Source: an uncultured beta proteobacterium (GTDB taxonomy: Bacteria; Pseudomonadota; Gammaproteobacteria; Burkholderiales; Burkholderiaceae_C). Taken from it: a stretch of 54,165 bases of DNA. Shown one piece after another: positions 34,596 to 41,981 of this stretch. Position 1 is the stretch's first letter; each line of letters opens with the position of its first letter. The stretch covers positions 1 through 54,165 of the forward strand of contig CAIYMN010000036.1 in NCBI GenBank assembly GCA_903927295.1, written 5' to 3'. A program made the position numbers and the translations under genes. The notes beneath the pieces were generated by a model. The model saw only the letters and a program-made list of their open reading frames with translations. It searched no databases and was not told the DNA's origin.

Positions 34596-34614
34596 CTTGT
34601 TGCATCGCAACAAG
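34596..34614. promoter_or_regulatory. Perfect inverted repeat upstream of the patatin-TetR operon
   Basis: CTTGTTGC-ATC-GCAACAAG is a perfect 8-bp inverted repeat with a 3-base spacer, 33 bp before the patatin ATG. Because the operon carries a TetR gene that overlaps the lipase gene, this is the best candidate operator for autoregulation. The patatin ATG has no clear Shine-Dalgarno sequence, and no confident -10/-35 pair was found. Confidence 0.5.
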
Positions 34615-34647
34615 CAGTGAGTTCGATCAGACATACACTTTGTTCTT

Positions 34648-35901
34648 ATGAAGCACAAACCATCACAGGCACCAAGAATTGCGCTGGCATTGTCAGGTGG
34701 CGGTCCACTAGGCGCCATTTACGAAATTGGCGCACTGTGTGCGTTGGAAGAGTCGCTCCACGGAATCGACTTCACGAAGTTGCAGCATTACGTTGGCGTT
34801 TCAGCGGGCGGCTTCATTGCTGCCGGCTTGGCCAACCGCATTACGCCGCGGGAATTGTGTTCCTTGTTCATAGAAAATGACAACCCGCTGGCTGAGACCT
34901 TCGACCCCTCCTGGCTGATGACGCCTGCTTATGGCGAGTTTGCGCGTCGCGGCATCATGCTGCCGGCCCTGCTGATCGCCGCCCTGTGGCAAGTCACCGC
35001 GGATCGCAAGCCGTTTACACAGGCGCTGCAGCACCTGGGGCCAAGCTTGCCTGCTGGCATTTTTTCCAGTGAGAAGATGCACATTCAACTGGAGCGTCTT
35101 TTCTCGCAGAAGGGCCGCAGCAATGACTTCCGCAAACTGAAAACCGAACTGACTTTGGTCGCCACCAATCTGGACAGTGGCGAGGCTGCTCCCTTTGGTC
35201 GTCCAGGGTGGGACCACATTCCAATTTCCAAAGCTGTCCAGGCCAGCGCCGCCCTGCCAGGGCTGTTTCCCCCTGTTGAAATTGATGACAACTATTACGT
35301 GGACGGTGCCCTGAAGAAGACTATGCACGCATCGGTTGCACTGGACCAGGGAATTGACCTGATGCTGTGCCTCAATCCGCTGGTGCCGTTTGACGCCACC
35401 GCACCACAGGTCGCCAAAGTCATGCGCCGCGGCCTTTCCGGAGACAAGCACCATATCCCGCGCATTGTGGACGGCGGACTGCCAGCCGTGTTGAGTCAGA
35501 CATTCCGCTCCCTCATTCACTCGCGCATGGTGCTGGGCATGAGACAGTACGAACACGCCTACCCAGACACCGACATCATCCTTATCGAGCCAGATCATCG
35601 CGACCCCGAACTGTATCTGGCCAACACCTTCAGCTACTCGCAGCGTCGTCGTCTGGCAGAACACGCTTACCAACAAACCCGACAATTGCTGCGTTCACGC
35701 AAGACCGGTCTGTCCGCCAAATTGTGGCGCCATGGCATAAGTTTGCGCCATGAGACACTGGACGATCCAAAGCGGCATTTGAGCCAGCCGGTTCCGGCCT
35801 CGACGCAGGTGGGACGGGCCATCGGAAAATTGCAGGAAATTATGGACGACCTGGGGCATACCGTGACGTCTGTGACGCATGCGAGATCGTCCTTATGGTG
35901 A
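34648..35901 (+). CDS. Patatin-like phospholipase
   Basis: 417 residues. The oxyanion-hole loop SGGGPLGAIYEIG (about 16-28), nucleophile motif GVSAGG (about 50-55, GxSxG) and the catalytic Asp in YVDGALKKT are all present, so a Ser-Asp catalytic dyad is intact. Patatin proteins hydrolyse acyl ester bonds of phospholipids or neutral lipids. The lipid cluster context suggests mobilisation of stored acylglycerol or wax ester, but a phospholipase role is equally allowed. No signal peptide is visible, so it is cytosolic. The TetR gene starts inside its last codons (7-bp overlap). Confidence 0.9.
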   Translation: MKHKPSQAPRIALALSGGGPLGAIYEIGALCALEESLHGIDFTKLQHYVGVSAGGFIAAGLANRITPRELCSLFIENDNPLAETFDPSWLMTPAYGEFARRGIMLPALLIAALWQVTADRKPFTQALQHLGPSLPAGIFSSEKMHIQLERLFSQKGRSNDFRKLKTELTLVATNLDSGEAAPFGRPGWDHIPISKAVQASAALPGLFPPVEIDDNYYVDGALKKTMHASVALDQGIDLMLCLNPLVPFDATAPQVAKVMRRGLSGDKHHIPRIVDGGLPAVLSQTFRSLIHSRMVLGMRQYEHAYPDTDIILIEPDHRDPELYLANTFSYSQRRRLAEHAYQQTRQLLRSRKTGLSAKLWRHGISLRHETLDDPKRHLSQPVPASTQVGRAIGKLQEIMDDLGHTVTSVTHARSSLW

Positions 35902-36557
35902 AGAAGGCACCCCGGCGCACCGCCGAGCGCATTCTGGAAGTAAGCCTTGAACTGTTCAATCGCTTTGGTGAGCCCAACGTTTCTACCACGCTGATTTCAG
36001 CCGAGTTGGGCATCAGCCCAGGCAACCTCTACTACCACTATCCTGCCAAAGACGAGCTAATCAACTCCCTGTTTGACCGCTACGAACGGGGCCTCAATGA
36101 GTTGTTGAACGCCAGCGACGGCGTGCGAGATGTCGAGGACGCATGGTTCTTCATGCACACCCTTTTTGAACTGATCTGGCAATACCGTTTCCTGTACCGG
36201 GATTTGAACGACCTGCTGAGCAAGAACCGGCGCCTTGAGACGCATTTTCAGGCGGTTCTGAAAAACAAGACCCGCGCGGTGAAGGCCTTGCTCGACAGCA
36301 TGAGTCGTTCAGGCGCCATTGCCATCGATTCGCGTGAAGTAGAGGCCACCGCCACCAGCATGGTGGTGGTATTGACGTACTGGTTGAGTTTTGAATATGT
36401 TCGCGATCCGCGCCGCGCACTCGAAACCGAAAACGCACAGTCAGCCCTGCTGCGAGGCGCGCATCATGTGTTGAACCTGCTGGTGCCGTATCTGGAACCG
36501 AGCCAGCGAAACCATTTGCTCAAATTGGCTGGCGCCTACAATAATGACGACAAGTAG
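35895..36557 (+). CDS. TetR/AcrR family regulator (lipid cluster)
   Basis: 220 residues. The HTH is STTLISAELGISPGNLYYHY at about 30-49, typical of TetR repressors; the ligand-binding domain has FFMHTLFELIWQYRFLYRDL, a pattern common in regulators bound to fatty-acid or PHA genes. ATG 35895 lies inside the patatin stop region, so the two are coupled. It probably controls the patatin-TetR-TPR operon through the palindrome at 34596-34614. The effector is unknown; long-chain acyl-CoA is a guess. Confidence 0.87.
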   Translation: MVKKAPRRTAERILEVSLELFNRFGEPNVSTTLISAELGISPGNLYYHYPAKDELINSLFDRYERGLNELLNASDGVRDVEDAWFFMHTLFELIWQYRFLYRDLNDLLSKNRRLETHFQAVLKNKTRAVKALLDSMSRSGAIAIDSREVEATATSMVVVLTYWLSFEYVRDPRRALETENAQSALLRGAHHVLNLLVPYLEPSQRNHLLKLAGAYNNDDK

Positions 36558-36580
36558 CCCACCAGGCACCGGAGACAAGC

Positions 36581-37354
36581 ATGGCCAACTGGACCGCCTT
36601 TCCCTATGCAGGCGAGTATGTCTTTGACGCTGCAAGTGTCAGGAAATACTGGTCCCGCTTGCACGCGGGCGACGCCGAGCCCCTGCCCACTGATGCCAAG
36701 GTCCTGCAAGCCTGGGCCCTGTTTCACAGCGGCGAATTCGAGAAAGCCATGGAGCTTGGTCTCAAGATTGGTGGCGCAGGCCTGGCTGTAGCCAACAAAT
36801 CTGCGTGCATTTACGCCACCTATCTGGAAAAGCAGGAAAAGACCAGGCTTGACCTTTACCAGGAAGTTGCACAACGCGCCGCTGCACAAGTGCAGGAAGA
36901 TCCAATGGATGCAAGCGCCCTGTACTGGCATGCCTACGCGTTGAGCCGCTATAGCCAGGGCATCAGCGTAGCCAAGGCCCTGGCGCAGGGGCTCGGCAGC
37001 AAGGTCAAAGGCTCACTCGAAGACGTGATCCGGTTGCGGCCGAATCACGCCGATGCCCATATTGCCCTGGGGACCTTTCATGCCGAAGTGATCGACAAGG
37101 TTGGTTCACTGATTGGCAGCATGACTTACGGCGCCAAGAAAGATACCGGGCTGGCCCTGTTGCAGCAAGCACTCAAATTGAACTTTGAGTCGACCATCGG
37201 CATGATTGAATATGCCAACGCCATGCTGATGCTTGAAGGCGACAGGATGATCAAGGAAGCGACCCGCCTTTACCAGCAAGCAGCCACCGCCAAACCGGTT
37301 GATGCCACAGAGCGTCTCGATATCGAATTGGCTAAAGGGGAACTGGACGACTGA
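36581..37354 (+). CDS. TPR-like conserved hypothetical protein
   Basis: 257 residues with GGAG six bases from the ATG. The sequence is mostly helical, with tetratricopeptide-like repeats: AKVLQAWALFHSGEFEKAME, DASALYWHAYALSRY, RLRPNHADAHIALGTFHAEV and LALLQQALKLNF. No catalytic motif or membrane segment is visible. It closes the patatin-TetR operon (23 bp after TetR) and faces the WS/DGAT gene convergently with a 3-bp gap. The position suggests a scaffold or adaptor for the lipid granule proteins, but the function is unknown. Confidence 0.8.
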   Translation: MANWTAFPYAGEYVFDAASVRKYWSRLHAGDAEPLPTDAKVLQAWALFHSGEFEKAMELGLKIGGAGLAVANKSACIYATYLEKQEKTRLDLYQEVAQRAAAQVQEDPMDASALYWHAYALSRYSQGISVAKALAQGLGSKVKGSLEDVIRLRPNHADAHIALGTFHAEVIDKVGSLIGSMTYGAKKDTGLALLQQALKLNFESTIGMIEYANAMLMLEGDRMIKEATRLYQQAATAKPVDATERLDIELAKGELDD

Positions 37355-37357
37355 GCC

Positions 37358-38944
37358 TCACTCGCTCCACGGCAGCATCAAGGTCACCATGGCCAGTTTG
37401 GCAAATTCCGGATCAAACTGATCAATGATTTTCTGCGGTTCCGGGCACAGCGTCGAATCGCTGATCACGCCAAACTGCACACCACCGCCATAGCTCAGTA
37501 TCGAGACGCCCAGACCGACGGTCCCTGACTGCGGCACCCAGAACAGGCTTTGCTCAAGGGTCGAACCACAAAATTGCAGTTTCTCGCGCGGCCCCGGAAC
37601 ATTGGTCATGACAGCAGTGGTCTTCTTGGAGAACAAGCTGAGCATGGCGTCCTGTGCCGGCTTGATCAGCAAGCCGGCCACGGACAGCAAGCCAAATGCC
37701 ATCAGGGGCTGCATGCTGCCCTTTAACTGGTTCATGCGGCGCCGTACTTCATACACGCGCTCGACCGGATTCTCTATGCCAATGGGCAAGACCACCGGTG
37801 CCAAGCCAAACCGGTTGCCCAATTTGTAAGCTTCCTCCAGGGGACGCAGATTCACGGGCACCATGGCCCGTATCTCCTTGCCCGCCACATCATCGCCAAA
37901 GGATTTCAGGTACTCGGCTATGGCGCCAGCGACGCAACTGAGCAAAATATCATTGATGGAGCAGTTCAGTGCACGACCCACGGCCTTGACTTCTTCCAGC
38001 GGAATCGGCTCACACCAGGCCACGCGCTTGCTCTGCCCCGGAATGCCCTTGAGGCGCGTCGGCGAGTCATCCGGCATCAACGCCAGGGCGGCTCCATCGC
38101 GCAGCACTTGATAGACCATCTTGGCCAACTCGACCGAACCAGCCACACCCTTTTCCATACCTCTTTGCGGGCCCATCATCATCCCCACGGCATTTACCGC
38201 GCCCTCACCCGCAGCCCCTAGCGCTTTCACCGTCACATCGGTGAACGGCTTGATCAGCGTGTCCATCAACCAGTCTTCAGCCCCCTCCAGACCGGCCGAA
38301 TGCGCTGTCTTGGGTTTGCGCTGAGGCGGCATGGCACCGCCGTCCACAAGCGACTGGGTGACAGAAATCAGTGCAATGCCATCGGCGATGCAGTGGTGGA
38401 TGCGAACCAGCAAGGCAGAGCCGCCCTGGTAATTTTCAACCAGGTGAAATTGCCACAGGGGATGATGCATGTCCAGCGGTTGCACGGCAAGTTCGGCCAG
38501 GCGGTCCTGCAAGGCCTGCTGCTCACGTCCCCTGGACTTGGCGCTGAGTTTCTCAACAACCACATGCCTCTTGATGTCAAAATCTTGGTCCGTAACCCAG
38601 GTAGCCCCGGCCGCGTCCTGCTGCACGCGCTGACCAAAGCGCGGATACTTGAGCAAGCGCTCCTCTATGCGCTCACAAACCGCCTTGTAGCTGACGCCCG
38701 GCCGCAGAATCCAGACGCCGACAATCATCATCAAATTGCTCGGTGAATCCATACGCAACCACGCGGTGTCAACCTTGCTCATGCGCTCGCCGGTCAGGCC
38801 TAAAGTCCCGCCGACCGCATCGCTAACATTCTTCTGGACCACGCGCGCAGCCCGGCGCACGGACTTTTGTGCCTTTCTTGCCGCGGGAAGCACGGAGTCA
38901 GTCACCGGTTGTGTGACGCTCCTGGCGTTAATTCGAGTAACCAT
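37358..38944 (-). CDS. Wax ester synthase/diacylglycerol acyltransferase (WS/DGAT)
   Basis: 528 residues from ATG 38944, with GGAG six bases upstream. The catalytic HHCIADG motif (183-189, HHxxxDG) is intact, as are the PLW motif in HPLWQFHLVE and the conserved NDILLS segment. It joins a fatty alcohol or diacylglycerol to acyl-CoA, making wax ester or triacylglycerol, at the inner membrane or lipid body. It has an N-terminal extension of about 50 basic residues compared with the usual 450-480 residues. It is divergent from an acyl-CoA-binding protein gene and near a fatty acyl reductase, which together provide both substrates. Confidence 0.93.
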   Translation of the reverse strand: MVTRINARSVTQPVTDSVLPAARKAQKSVRRAARVVQKNVSDAVGGTLGLTGERMSKVDTAWLRMDSPSNLMMIVGVWILRPGVSYKAVCERIEERLLKYPRFGQRVQQDAAGATWVTDQDFDIKRHVVVEKLSAKSRGREQQALQDRLAELAVQPLDMHHPLWQFHLVENYQGGSALLVRIHHCIADGIALISVTQSLVDGGAMPPQRKPKTAHSAGLEGAEDWLMDTLIKPFTDVTVKALGAAGEGAVNAVGMMMGPQRGMEKGVAGSVELAKMVYQVLRDGAALALMPDDSPTRLKGIPGQSKRVAWCEPIPLEEVKAVGRALNCSINDILLSCVAGAIAEYLKSFGDDVAGKEIRAMVPVNLRPLEEAYKLGNRFGLAPVVLPIGIENPVERVYEVRRRMNQLKGSMQPLMAFGLLSVAGLLIKPAQDAMLSLFSKKTTAVMTNVPGPREKLQFCGSTLEQSLFWVPQSGTVGLGVSILSYGGGVQFGVISDSTLCPEPQKIIDQFDPEFAKLAMVTLMLPWSE

Positions 38945-39081
38945 CAAGAACTCCAGATTCAAGAAACTATGACAAAAGACTGATTCTTCGGGAAGGCCCC
39001 CTATTTTGTGGCCAAAACCGAAAGTAAGATACTGCGCACATACCCCAACTGTGCTGGGTAACCACCTGATCCGGAGAAACC

Positions 39082-39336
39082 ATGTCTGATCTGCAAGCAA
39101 AATTCGACGCTGCCGTCGCCAATTCAAAGAAGCTCACGGAGCGCCCCGACAACGCTACGTTGCTCAAGATCTATGCCTTGTACAAGCAAGCCAGCACTGG
39201 CGACAATGCGGACAAGAAGCCTGGTTTCGGCGACATGGTGGGACGCGCCAAATGGGATGCCTGGAACGGTTTCAAGGGCACCAGCAACCAGGACGCGATG
39301 CAGCAGTACATCGACCTGATTGAATCGCTGAGCTGA
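39082..39336 (+). CDS. Acyl-CoA-binding protein
   Basis: 84 residues, GGAG in front of the ATG. The four-helix ACBP signature is clear: YALYKQASTGD (acyl-CoA pocket Tyr/Lys), RAKWDAWNGFKGTS and the terminal YIDLIESLS. ACBPs bind long-chain acyl-CoA with high affinity and buffer or deliver it. They are scattered in bacteria, so the position 137 bp divergent from a WS/DGAT is informative: it is likely the acyl-CoA supplier for that enzyme. It ends convergent with the PHA granule-region gene, with an inverted repeat covering the junction. Confidence 0.94.
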   Translation: MSDLQAKFDAAVANSKKLTERPDNATLLKIYALYKQASTGDNADKKPGFGDMVGRAKWDAWNGFKGTSNQDAMQQYIDLIESLS

Positions 39337-39340
39337 CAAT

Positions 39341-39378
39341 CCGACCGGGCCGTTACGACTTCTTTCTGACCCGGTCGG
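39341..39378. terminator. Possible bidirectional hairpin between convergent ACBP and PHA genes
   Basis: CCGACCGGG (39341-39349) and CCCGGTCGG (39370-39378) form a perfect nine-pair stem with a 20-base loop, spanning the gap between the ACBP stop (39336) and the PHA granule-region stop (39353). No T run follows on either strand, so it may be a processing or rho-dependent element rather than a classical terminator. Confidence 0.4.
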
Positions 39379-39682
39379 GTCTTGCGGTAGCGGCGACAGG
39401 CAGCATGTCATCGAGCATCTTCACGATCTCGCTCTCGATCCTGCCCTTGAAGGCACCAACCAGAAAGCCGAGTCTGGCCTTGAGTTCGAATCGGTCCTTG
39501 GTGACCGTCAGAGTGCCCTCCACGCCGGTCCGTACAAAACAGACTTCATCGGTACTCTTGCCCTCTTCGTAAGTGCAAGTCATGCTGAAATCTTTTTCGA
39601 CCTGTTCAGCCCATTGGAAGGCGAGTTTTCGTGCTGCCTGCAATCCCAATGTGTGATGGCGCAAGATGTGAAGATCGGCCAC
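39353..39682 (-). CDS. Polyhydroxyalkanoic acid system family protein (PHA granule region)
   Basis: 109 residues from a GTG at 39682, preceded by GGAGT at eight bases; the longer open frame upstream runs through the DUF1840 gene antisense and is rejected. The core HTLGLQAARKLAFQWAEQVE and the following GVEGTLTVTKDRFELKARLG match the PHA_gran_rgn (TIGR02610) family found in PHA gene regions. Its biochemical role is not defined. It supports the presence of PHA-type inclusion metabolism in this cluster. It starts only 12 bp from the divergent DUF1840 gene. Confidence 0.85.
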   Translation of the reverse strand: MADLHILRHHTLGLQAARKLAFQWAEQVEKDFSMTCTYEEGKSTDEVCFVRTGVEGTLTVTKDRFELKARLGFLVGAFKGRIESEIVKMLDDMLPVAATARPDRVRKKS

Positions 39683-39694
39683 TTGATTACTCCT

Positions 39695-40039
39695 ATGCTC
39701 TATAAATTCAAATCCAAAGTCACGGGCGACCTCATCATGCTGCAGCCCAACGGACGCCGAATGTTGGAGATCATCGGCAAAATCGACGACACCAGCAACG
39801 GCTGTGACGCCGACAAAGGCATCATCCTGCCGGAGCAAATGCCAGCTGCACTGGTAGCGTTGGCAGCGGCGGTTGCGCAGGAAGCTGCCGACAGAACAGC
39901 TGCCCTGGCGGATGCGCTCGCGCACCATCTGCCAGCACCGCGCTTTGAGGCCATCTCGTTGCGCCAGCGCGCCCTTCCCTTCATCGAGATGCTGCAACGC
40001 TGCGAAAAGGCTGGACACGCCATAGTCTGGGGCGTTTGA
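39695..40039 (+). CDS. DUF1840 family protein
   Basis: 114 residues from ATG 39695 (MLYKFKSKVTGDLIMLQPNG). The conserved blocks KGIILPEQMPAAL and the C-terminal ISLRQRALPFIEML, ending AIVWGV, are typical of DUF1840, a small betaproteobacterial family. It lacks a ribosome-binding site, because the bases upstream are the start and RBS of the divergent GTG-start PHA gene. A leaderless mRNA or overlapping promoters are implied. Function unknown. Confidence 0.85.
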   Translation: MLYKFKSKVTGDLIMLQPNGRRMLEIIGKIDDTSNGCDADKGIILPEQMPAALVALAAAVAQEAADRTAALADALAHHLPAPRFEAISLRQRALPFIEMLQRCEKAGHAIVWGV

Positions 40040-40050
40040 ACGAGCGGTCC

Positions 40051-41061
40051 TTAATCGACCCTGGCCCCGGAAGCCTTGACCACCGGCGCCCATTTCTTTA
40101 TTTCAGCGTCAATCAGGGCGGCAAACTCCTGCGGCGTATTGCCACTGGGAATGGCTCCTTGCGCCAACAACTTTTCCTTCATACTTGGCAGACTCAGTGC
40201 TTTAGCGGTTTCCTGCTGTAATCGCAGGACGATATCCGCTGGCGTACCTGCCGGCGCGAGCAAGCCAAACCAGCTGCTCGCCTCGTACCCCTTGAGCTTG
40301 GCTGCTTCCTCAATCGTCGGCAGGTCCGGCAAGGCGGCTGATCGCTGCGAACTTGTGACCGCAAACGCCTTGAGCTTGCCACCCTTGATCTGAGCCATGG
40401 ACGATGGCAGGTTGTCAAACATCACATCGACCGTACCCGAGACCATGCCCATCATGGCCGGGCCGGAACCGGTATAGGGAATGTGGGTCATGAACGTACC
40501 GGTCATCGTCTTGAACAATTCGCCCGCCAGGTGAATCGAAGTTCCGTTGCCACTGGAGGCCATGTTGAGTTGACCCGGATGCGCCTTCGCGTACTTGATA
40601 AAGTCCGGCACCGTATTGATACCCAAAGTCCTCGCCTTTTCCGCATTCATCACCATCACGTTGGGCACACCTGCCACCAGGGTGATGGGCGCGAAGTCTT
40701 TCTGCGGGTCGTAGGGCAGCCTGCTATAGAGCGCCTTGTTGATCCCATGCGTGCCAACGGTACCCATCAGCAAGGTGTAGCCATCAGGCGCAGCCTTGGC
40801 CACAATGTCAGCACCAAGGTTACCGCCAGCGCCCGCCCGATTGTCAACAAGGAAGGATTGCCCGAACACTTTGGACAGTTCGGGAGCCACGGCGCGGGCC
40901 AGAATGTCGGTCGTGCCGCCGGGCGCGAAGGGGACGACGATCCTGATCGGCTTGCTTGGCCAGGCAGTCTGTGCTGCGACATGACTGGCAACGCAGAGCA
41001 TGGCCAAGCCAGCCACCGCCGCAAACGAGCGGCGGGAAAAACCAGCGACAACTGAACTCAT
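40051..41061 (-). CDS. Bug family tripartite-tricarboxylate-type substrate-binding protein
   Basis: 336 residues from ATG 41061 with AGGAG six bases upstream. A Tat-like or Sec signal peptide ([20 protein letters not shown], ending VAAQ) is followed by [16 protein letters not shown], the standard Bug start, and the late [13 protein letters not shown]. Bug proteins are periplasmic receptors for carboxylates or aromatic acids, expanded in Bordetella and Comamonadaceae. No matching TctA/TctB membrane genes are present in the window, as is usual for orphan Bug genes. It is 52 bp downstream of the Crp/Fnr regulator. Confidence 0.9.
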   Translation of the reverse strand: MSSVVAGFSRRSFAAVAGLAMLCVASHVAAQTAWPSKPIRIVVPFAPGGTTDILARAVAPELSKVFGQSFLVDNRAGAGGNLGADIVAKAAPDGYTLLMGTVGTHGINKALYSRLPYDPQKDFAPITLVAGVPNVMVMNAEKARTLGINTVPDFIKYAKAHPGQLNMASSGNGTSIHLAGELFKTMTGTFMTHIPYTGSGPAMMGMVSGTVDVMFDNLPSSMAQIKGGKLKAFAVTSSQRSAALPDLPTIEEAAKLKGYEASSWFGLLAPAGTPADIVLRLQQETAKALSLPSMKEKLLAQGAIPSGNTPQEFAALIDAEIKKWAPVVKASGARVD

Positions 41062-41113
41062 TGAAATCTCCTTGTGTTTTGATCCGGACCGGACCTGATT
41101 CAACTCACCTCTA

Positions 41114-41839
41114 TTAAACAACGGGTTTGACCACAAAGACCGTGGCGCGCAAGGCCTGCAAGTCCAGAACCCTCAGTCCTCCATACTCAACTTTAATCGA
41201 CCCCTGTTCGGCCAAAGTGTTCAGCGCTTCATTGACACGCTGTCGCGACAGCCCCACCAGATACGCCAATTCCTGCTGCGTAATGCGCAGAACTTCGCCA
41301 ACGCCTGGATACAGGATCGGGTTGAAAAGTGCCGCCAGGCTGCGCGCGACCTGAATATCGGGGTTGTTCATCCGGTCGATCTCACGAGCCGCGATGAATT
41401 GACCAAGCCGCTCATTGAGCTGATTCATGACAAAGCGGTTGAATCCAATCGAATGGTCCAACAGCCAGTGAAAGGTATCCACATGCAGCCCAGCCACCAT
41501 ACTCTTGCGTAGTGCCTGAATGTTGTAGCGATAGCTTTCGCGCTTCAATGCCGTGCCCTCGCCAAACCAGCCGCCTGGCGGCACACCGGTGAAGGTCATG
41601 GTTTGACCCTCGGCGTTGTCACTGCTCATCTTTAGCAAGCCATCAATCACGCCAAACCAATACGTCACTGGGCGTCCCATTCGGCACACATAGTCACCCG
41701 GACTCGCGTCAGTGATCTTGAGATCTTCCACGGCACGGCCACGCTCAAAAGACGTCAGCAGATGAATCCATGGAATGGCGTCGAGTTCCACATTCGTCAA
41801 AGAGCGTCTGCGCTGATGCAGGGACTTGTCAAATTGCAT
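41114..41839 (-). CDS. Crp/Fnr family transcriptional regulator
   Basis: 241 residues from ATG 41839; the longer frame overlaps the divergent ligase gene. An N-terminal cyclic-nucleotide-binding-like beta roll ([20 protein letters not shown]) and a C-terminal winged HTH ([21 protein letters not shown]) are evident. No FNR-type N-terminal cysteine cluster is present, so it is not an oxygen sensor of the classic type. It is divergent from the ligase-transporter operon and likely binds the palindrome at 41909-41926. It precedes the Bug receptor gene on the same strand. Confidence 0.9.
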   Translation of the reverse strand: MQFDKSLHQRRRSLTNVELDAIPWIHLLTSFERGRAVEDLKITDASPGDYVCRMGRPVTYWFGVIDGLLKMSSDNAEGQTMTFTGVPPGGWFGEGTALKRESYRYNIQALRKSMVAGLHVDTFHWLLDHSIGFNRFVMNQLNERLGQFIAAREIDRMNNPDIQVARSLAALFNPILYPGVGEVLRITQQELAYLVGLSRQRVNEALNTLAEQGSIKVEYGGLRVLDLQALRATVFVVKPVV

Positions 41840-41908
41840 TGCTACCTGGCTTTCCTCCAGTGGGTGGCCCAAAAGTGCAGGGAAAACACCTACCCGGAAA
41901 TGTCGAGA

Positions 41909-41953
41909 TTGTCGTCCAAACGACAACTTGACGTCAAATGAATGTCTATTATT
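41909..41953 (+). promoter_or_regulatory. Candidate Crp/Fnr operator and class II promoter of the ligase/ABC operon
   Basis: TTGTCGT-CCAA-ACGACAA (41909-41926) is a perfect 7-bp inverted repeat. A TATTAT -10-like hexamer lies at 41948-41953, putting the transcription start near 41960 and the palindrome centre at about -42, exactly where class II Crp/Fnr activators sit. The -35 is poor (as expected for an activated promoter). The distance to the ligase ATG gives a 22-base leader. Confidence 0.6.
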
Positions 41954-41981
41954 CACCCCATTCGTATAGCTGGGCATCGGG

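Noticed and set aside
39614-39694. Longer N-terminal start for DUF1840
   Set aside because: The extra residues would overlap the PHA gene start and show no family conservation; family members begin at MLYKFKS.
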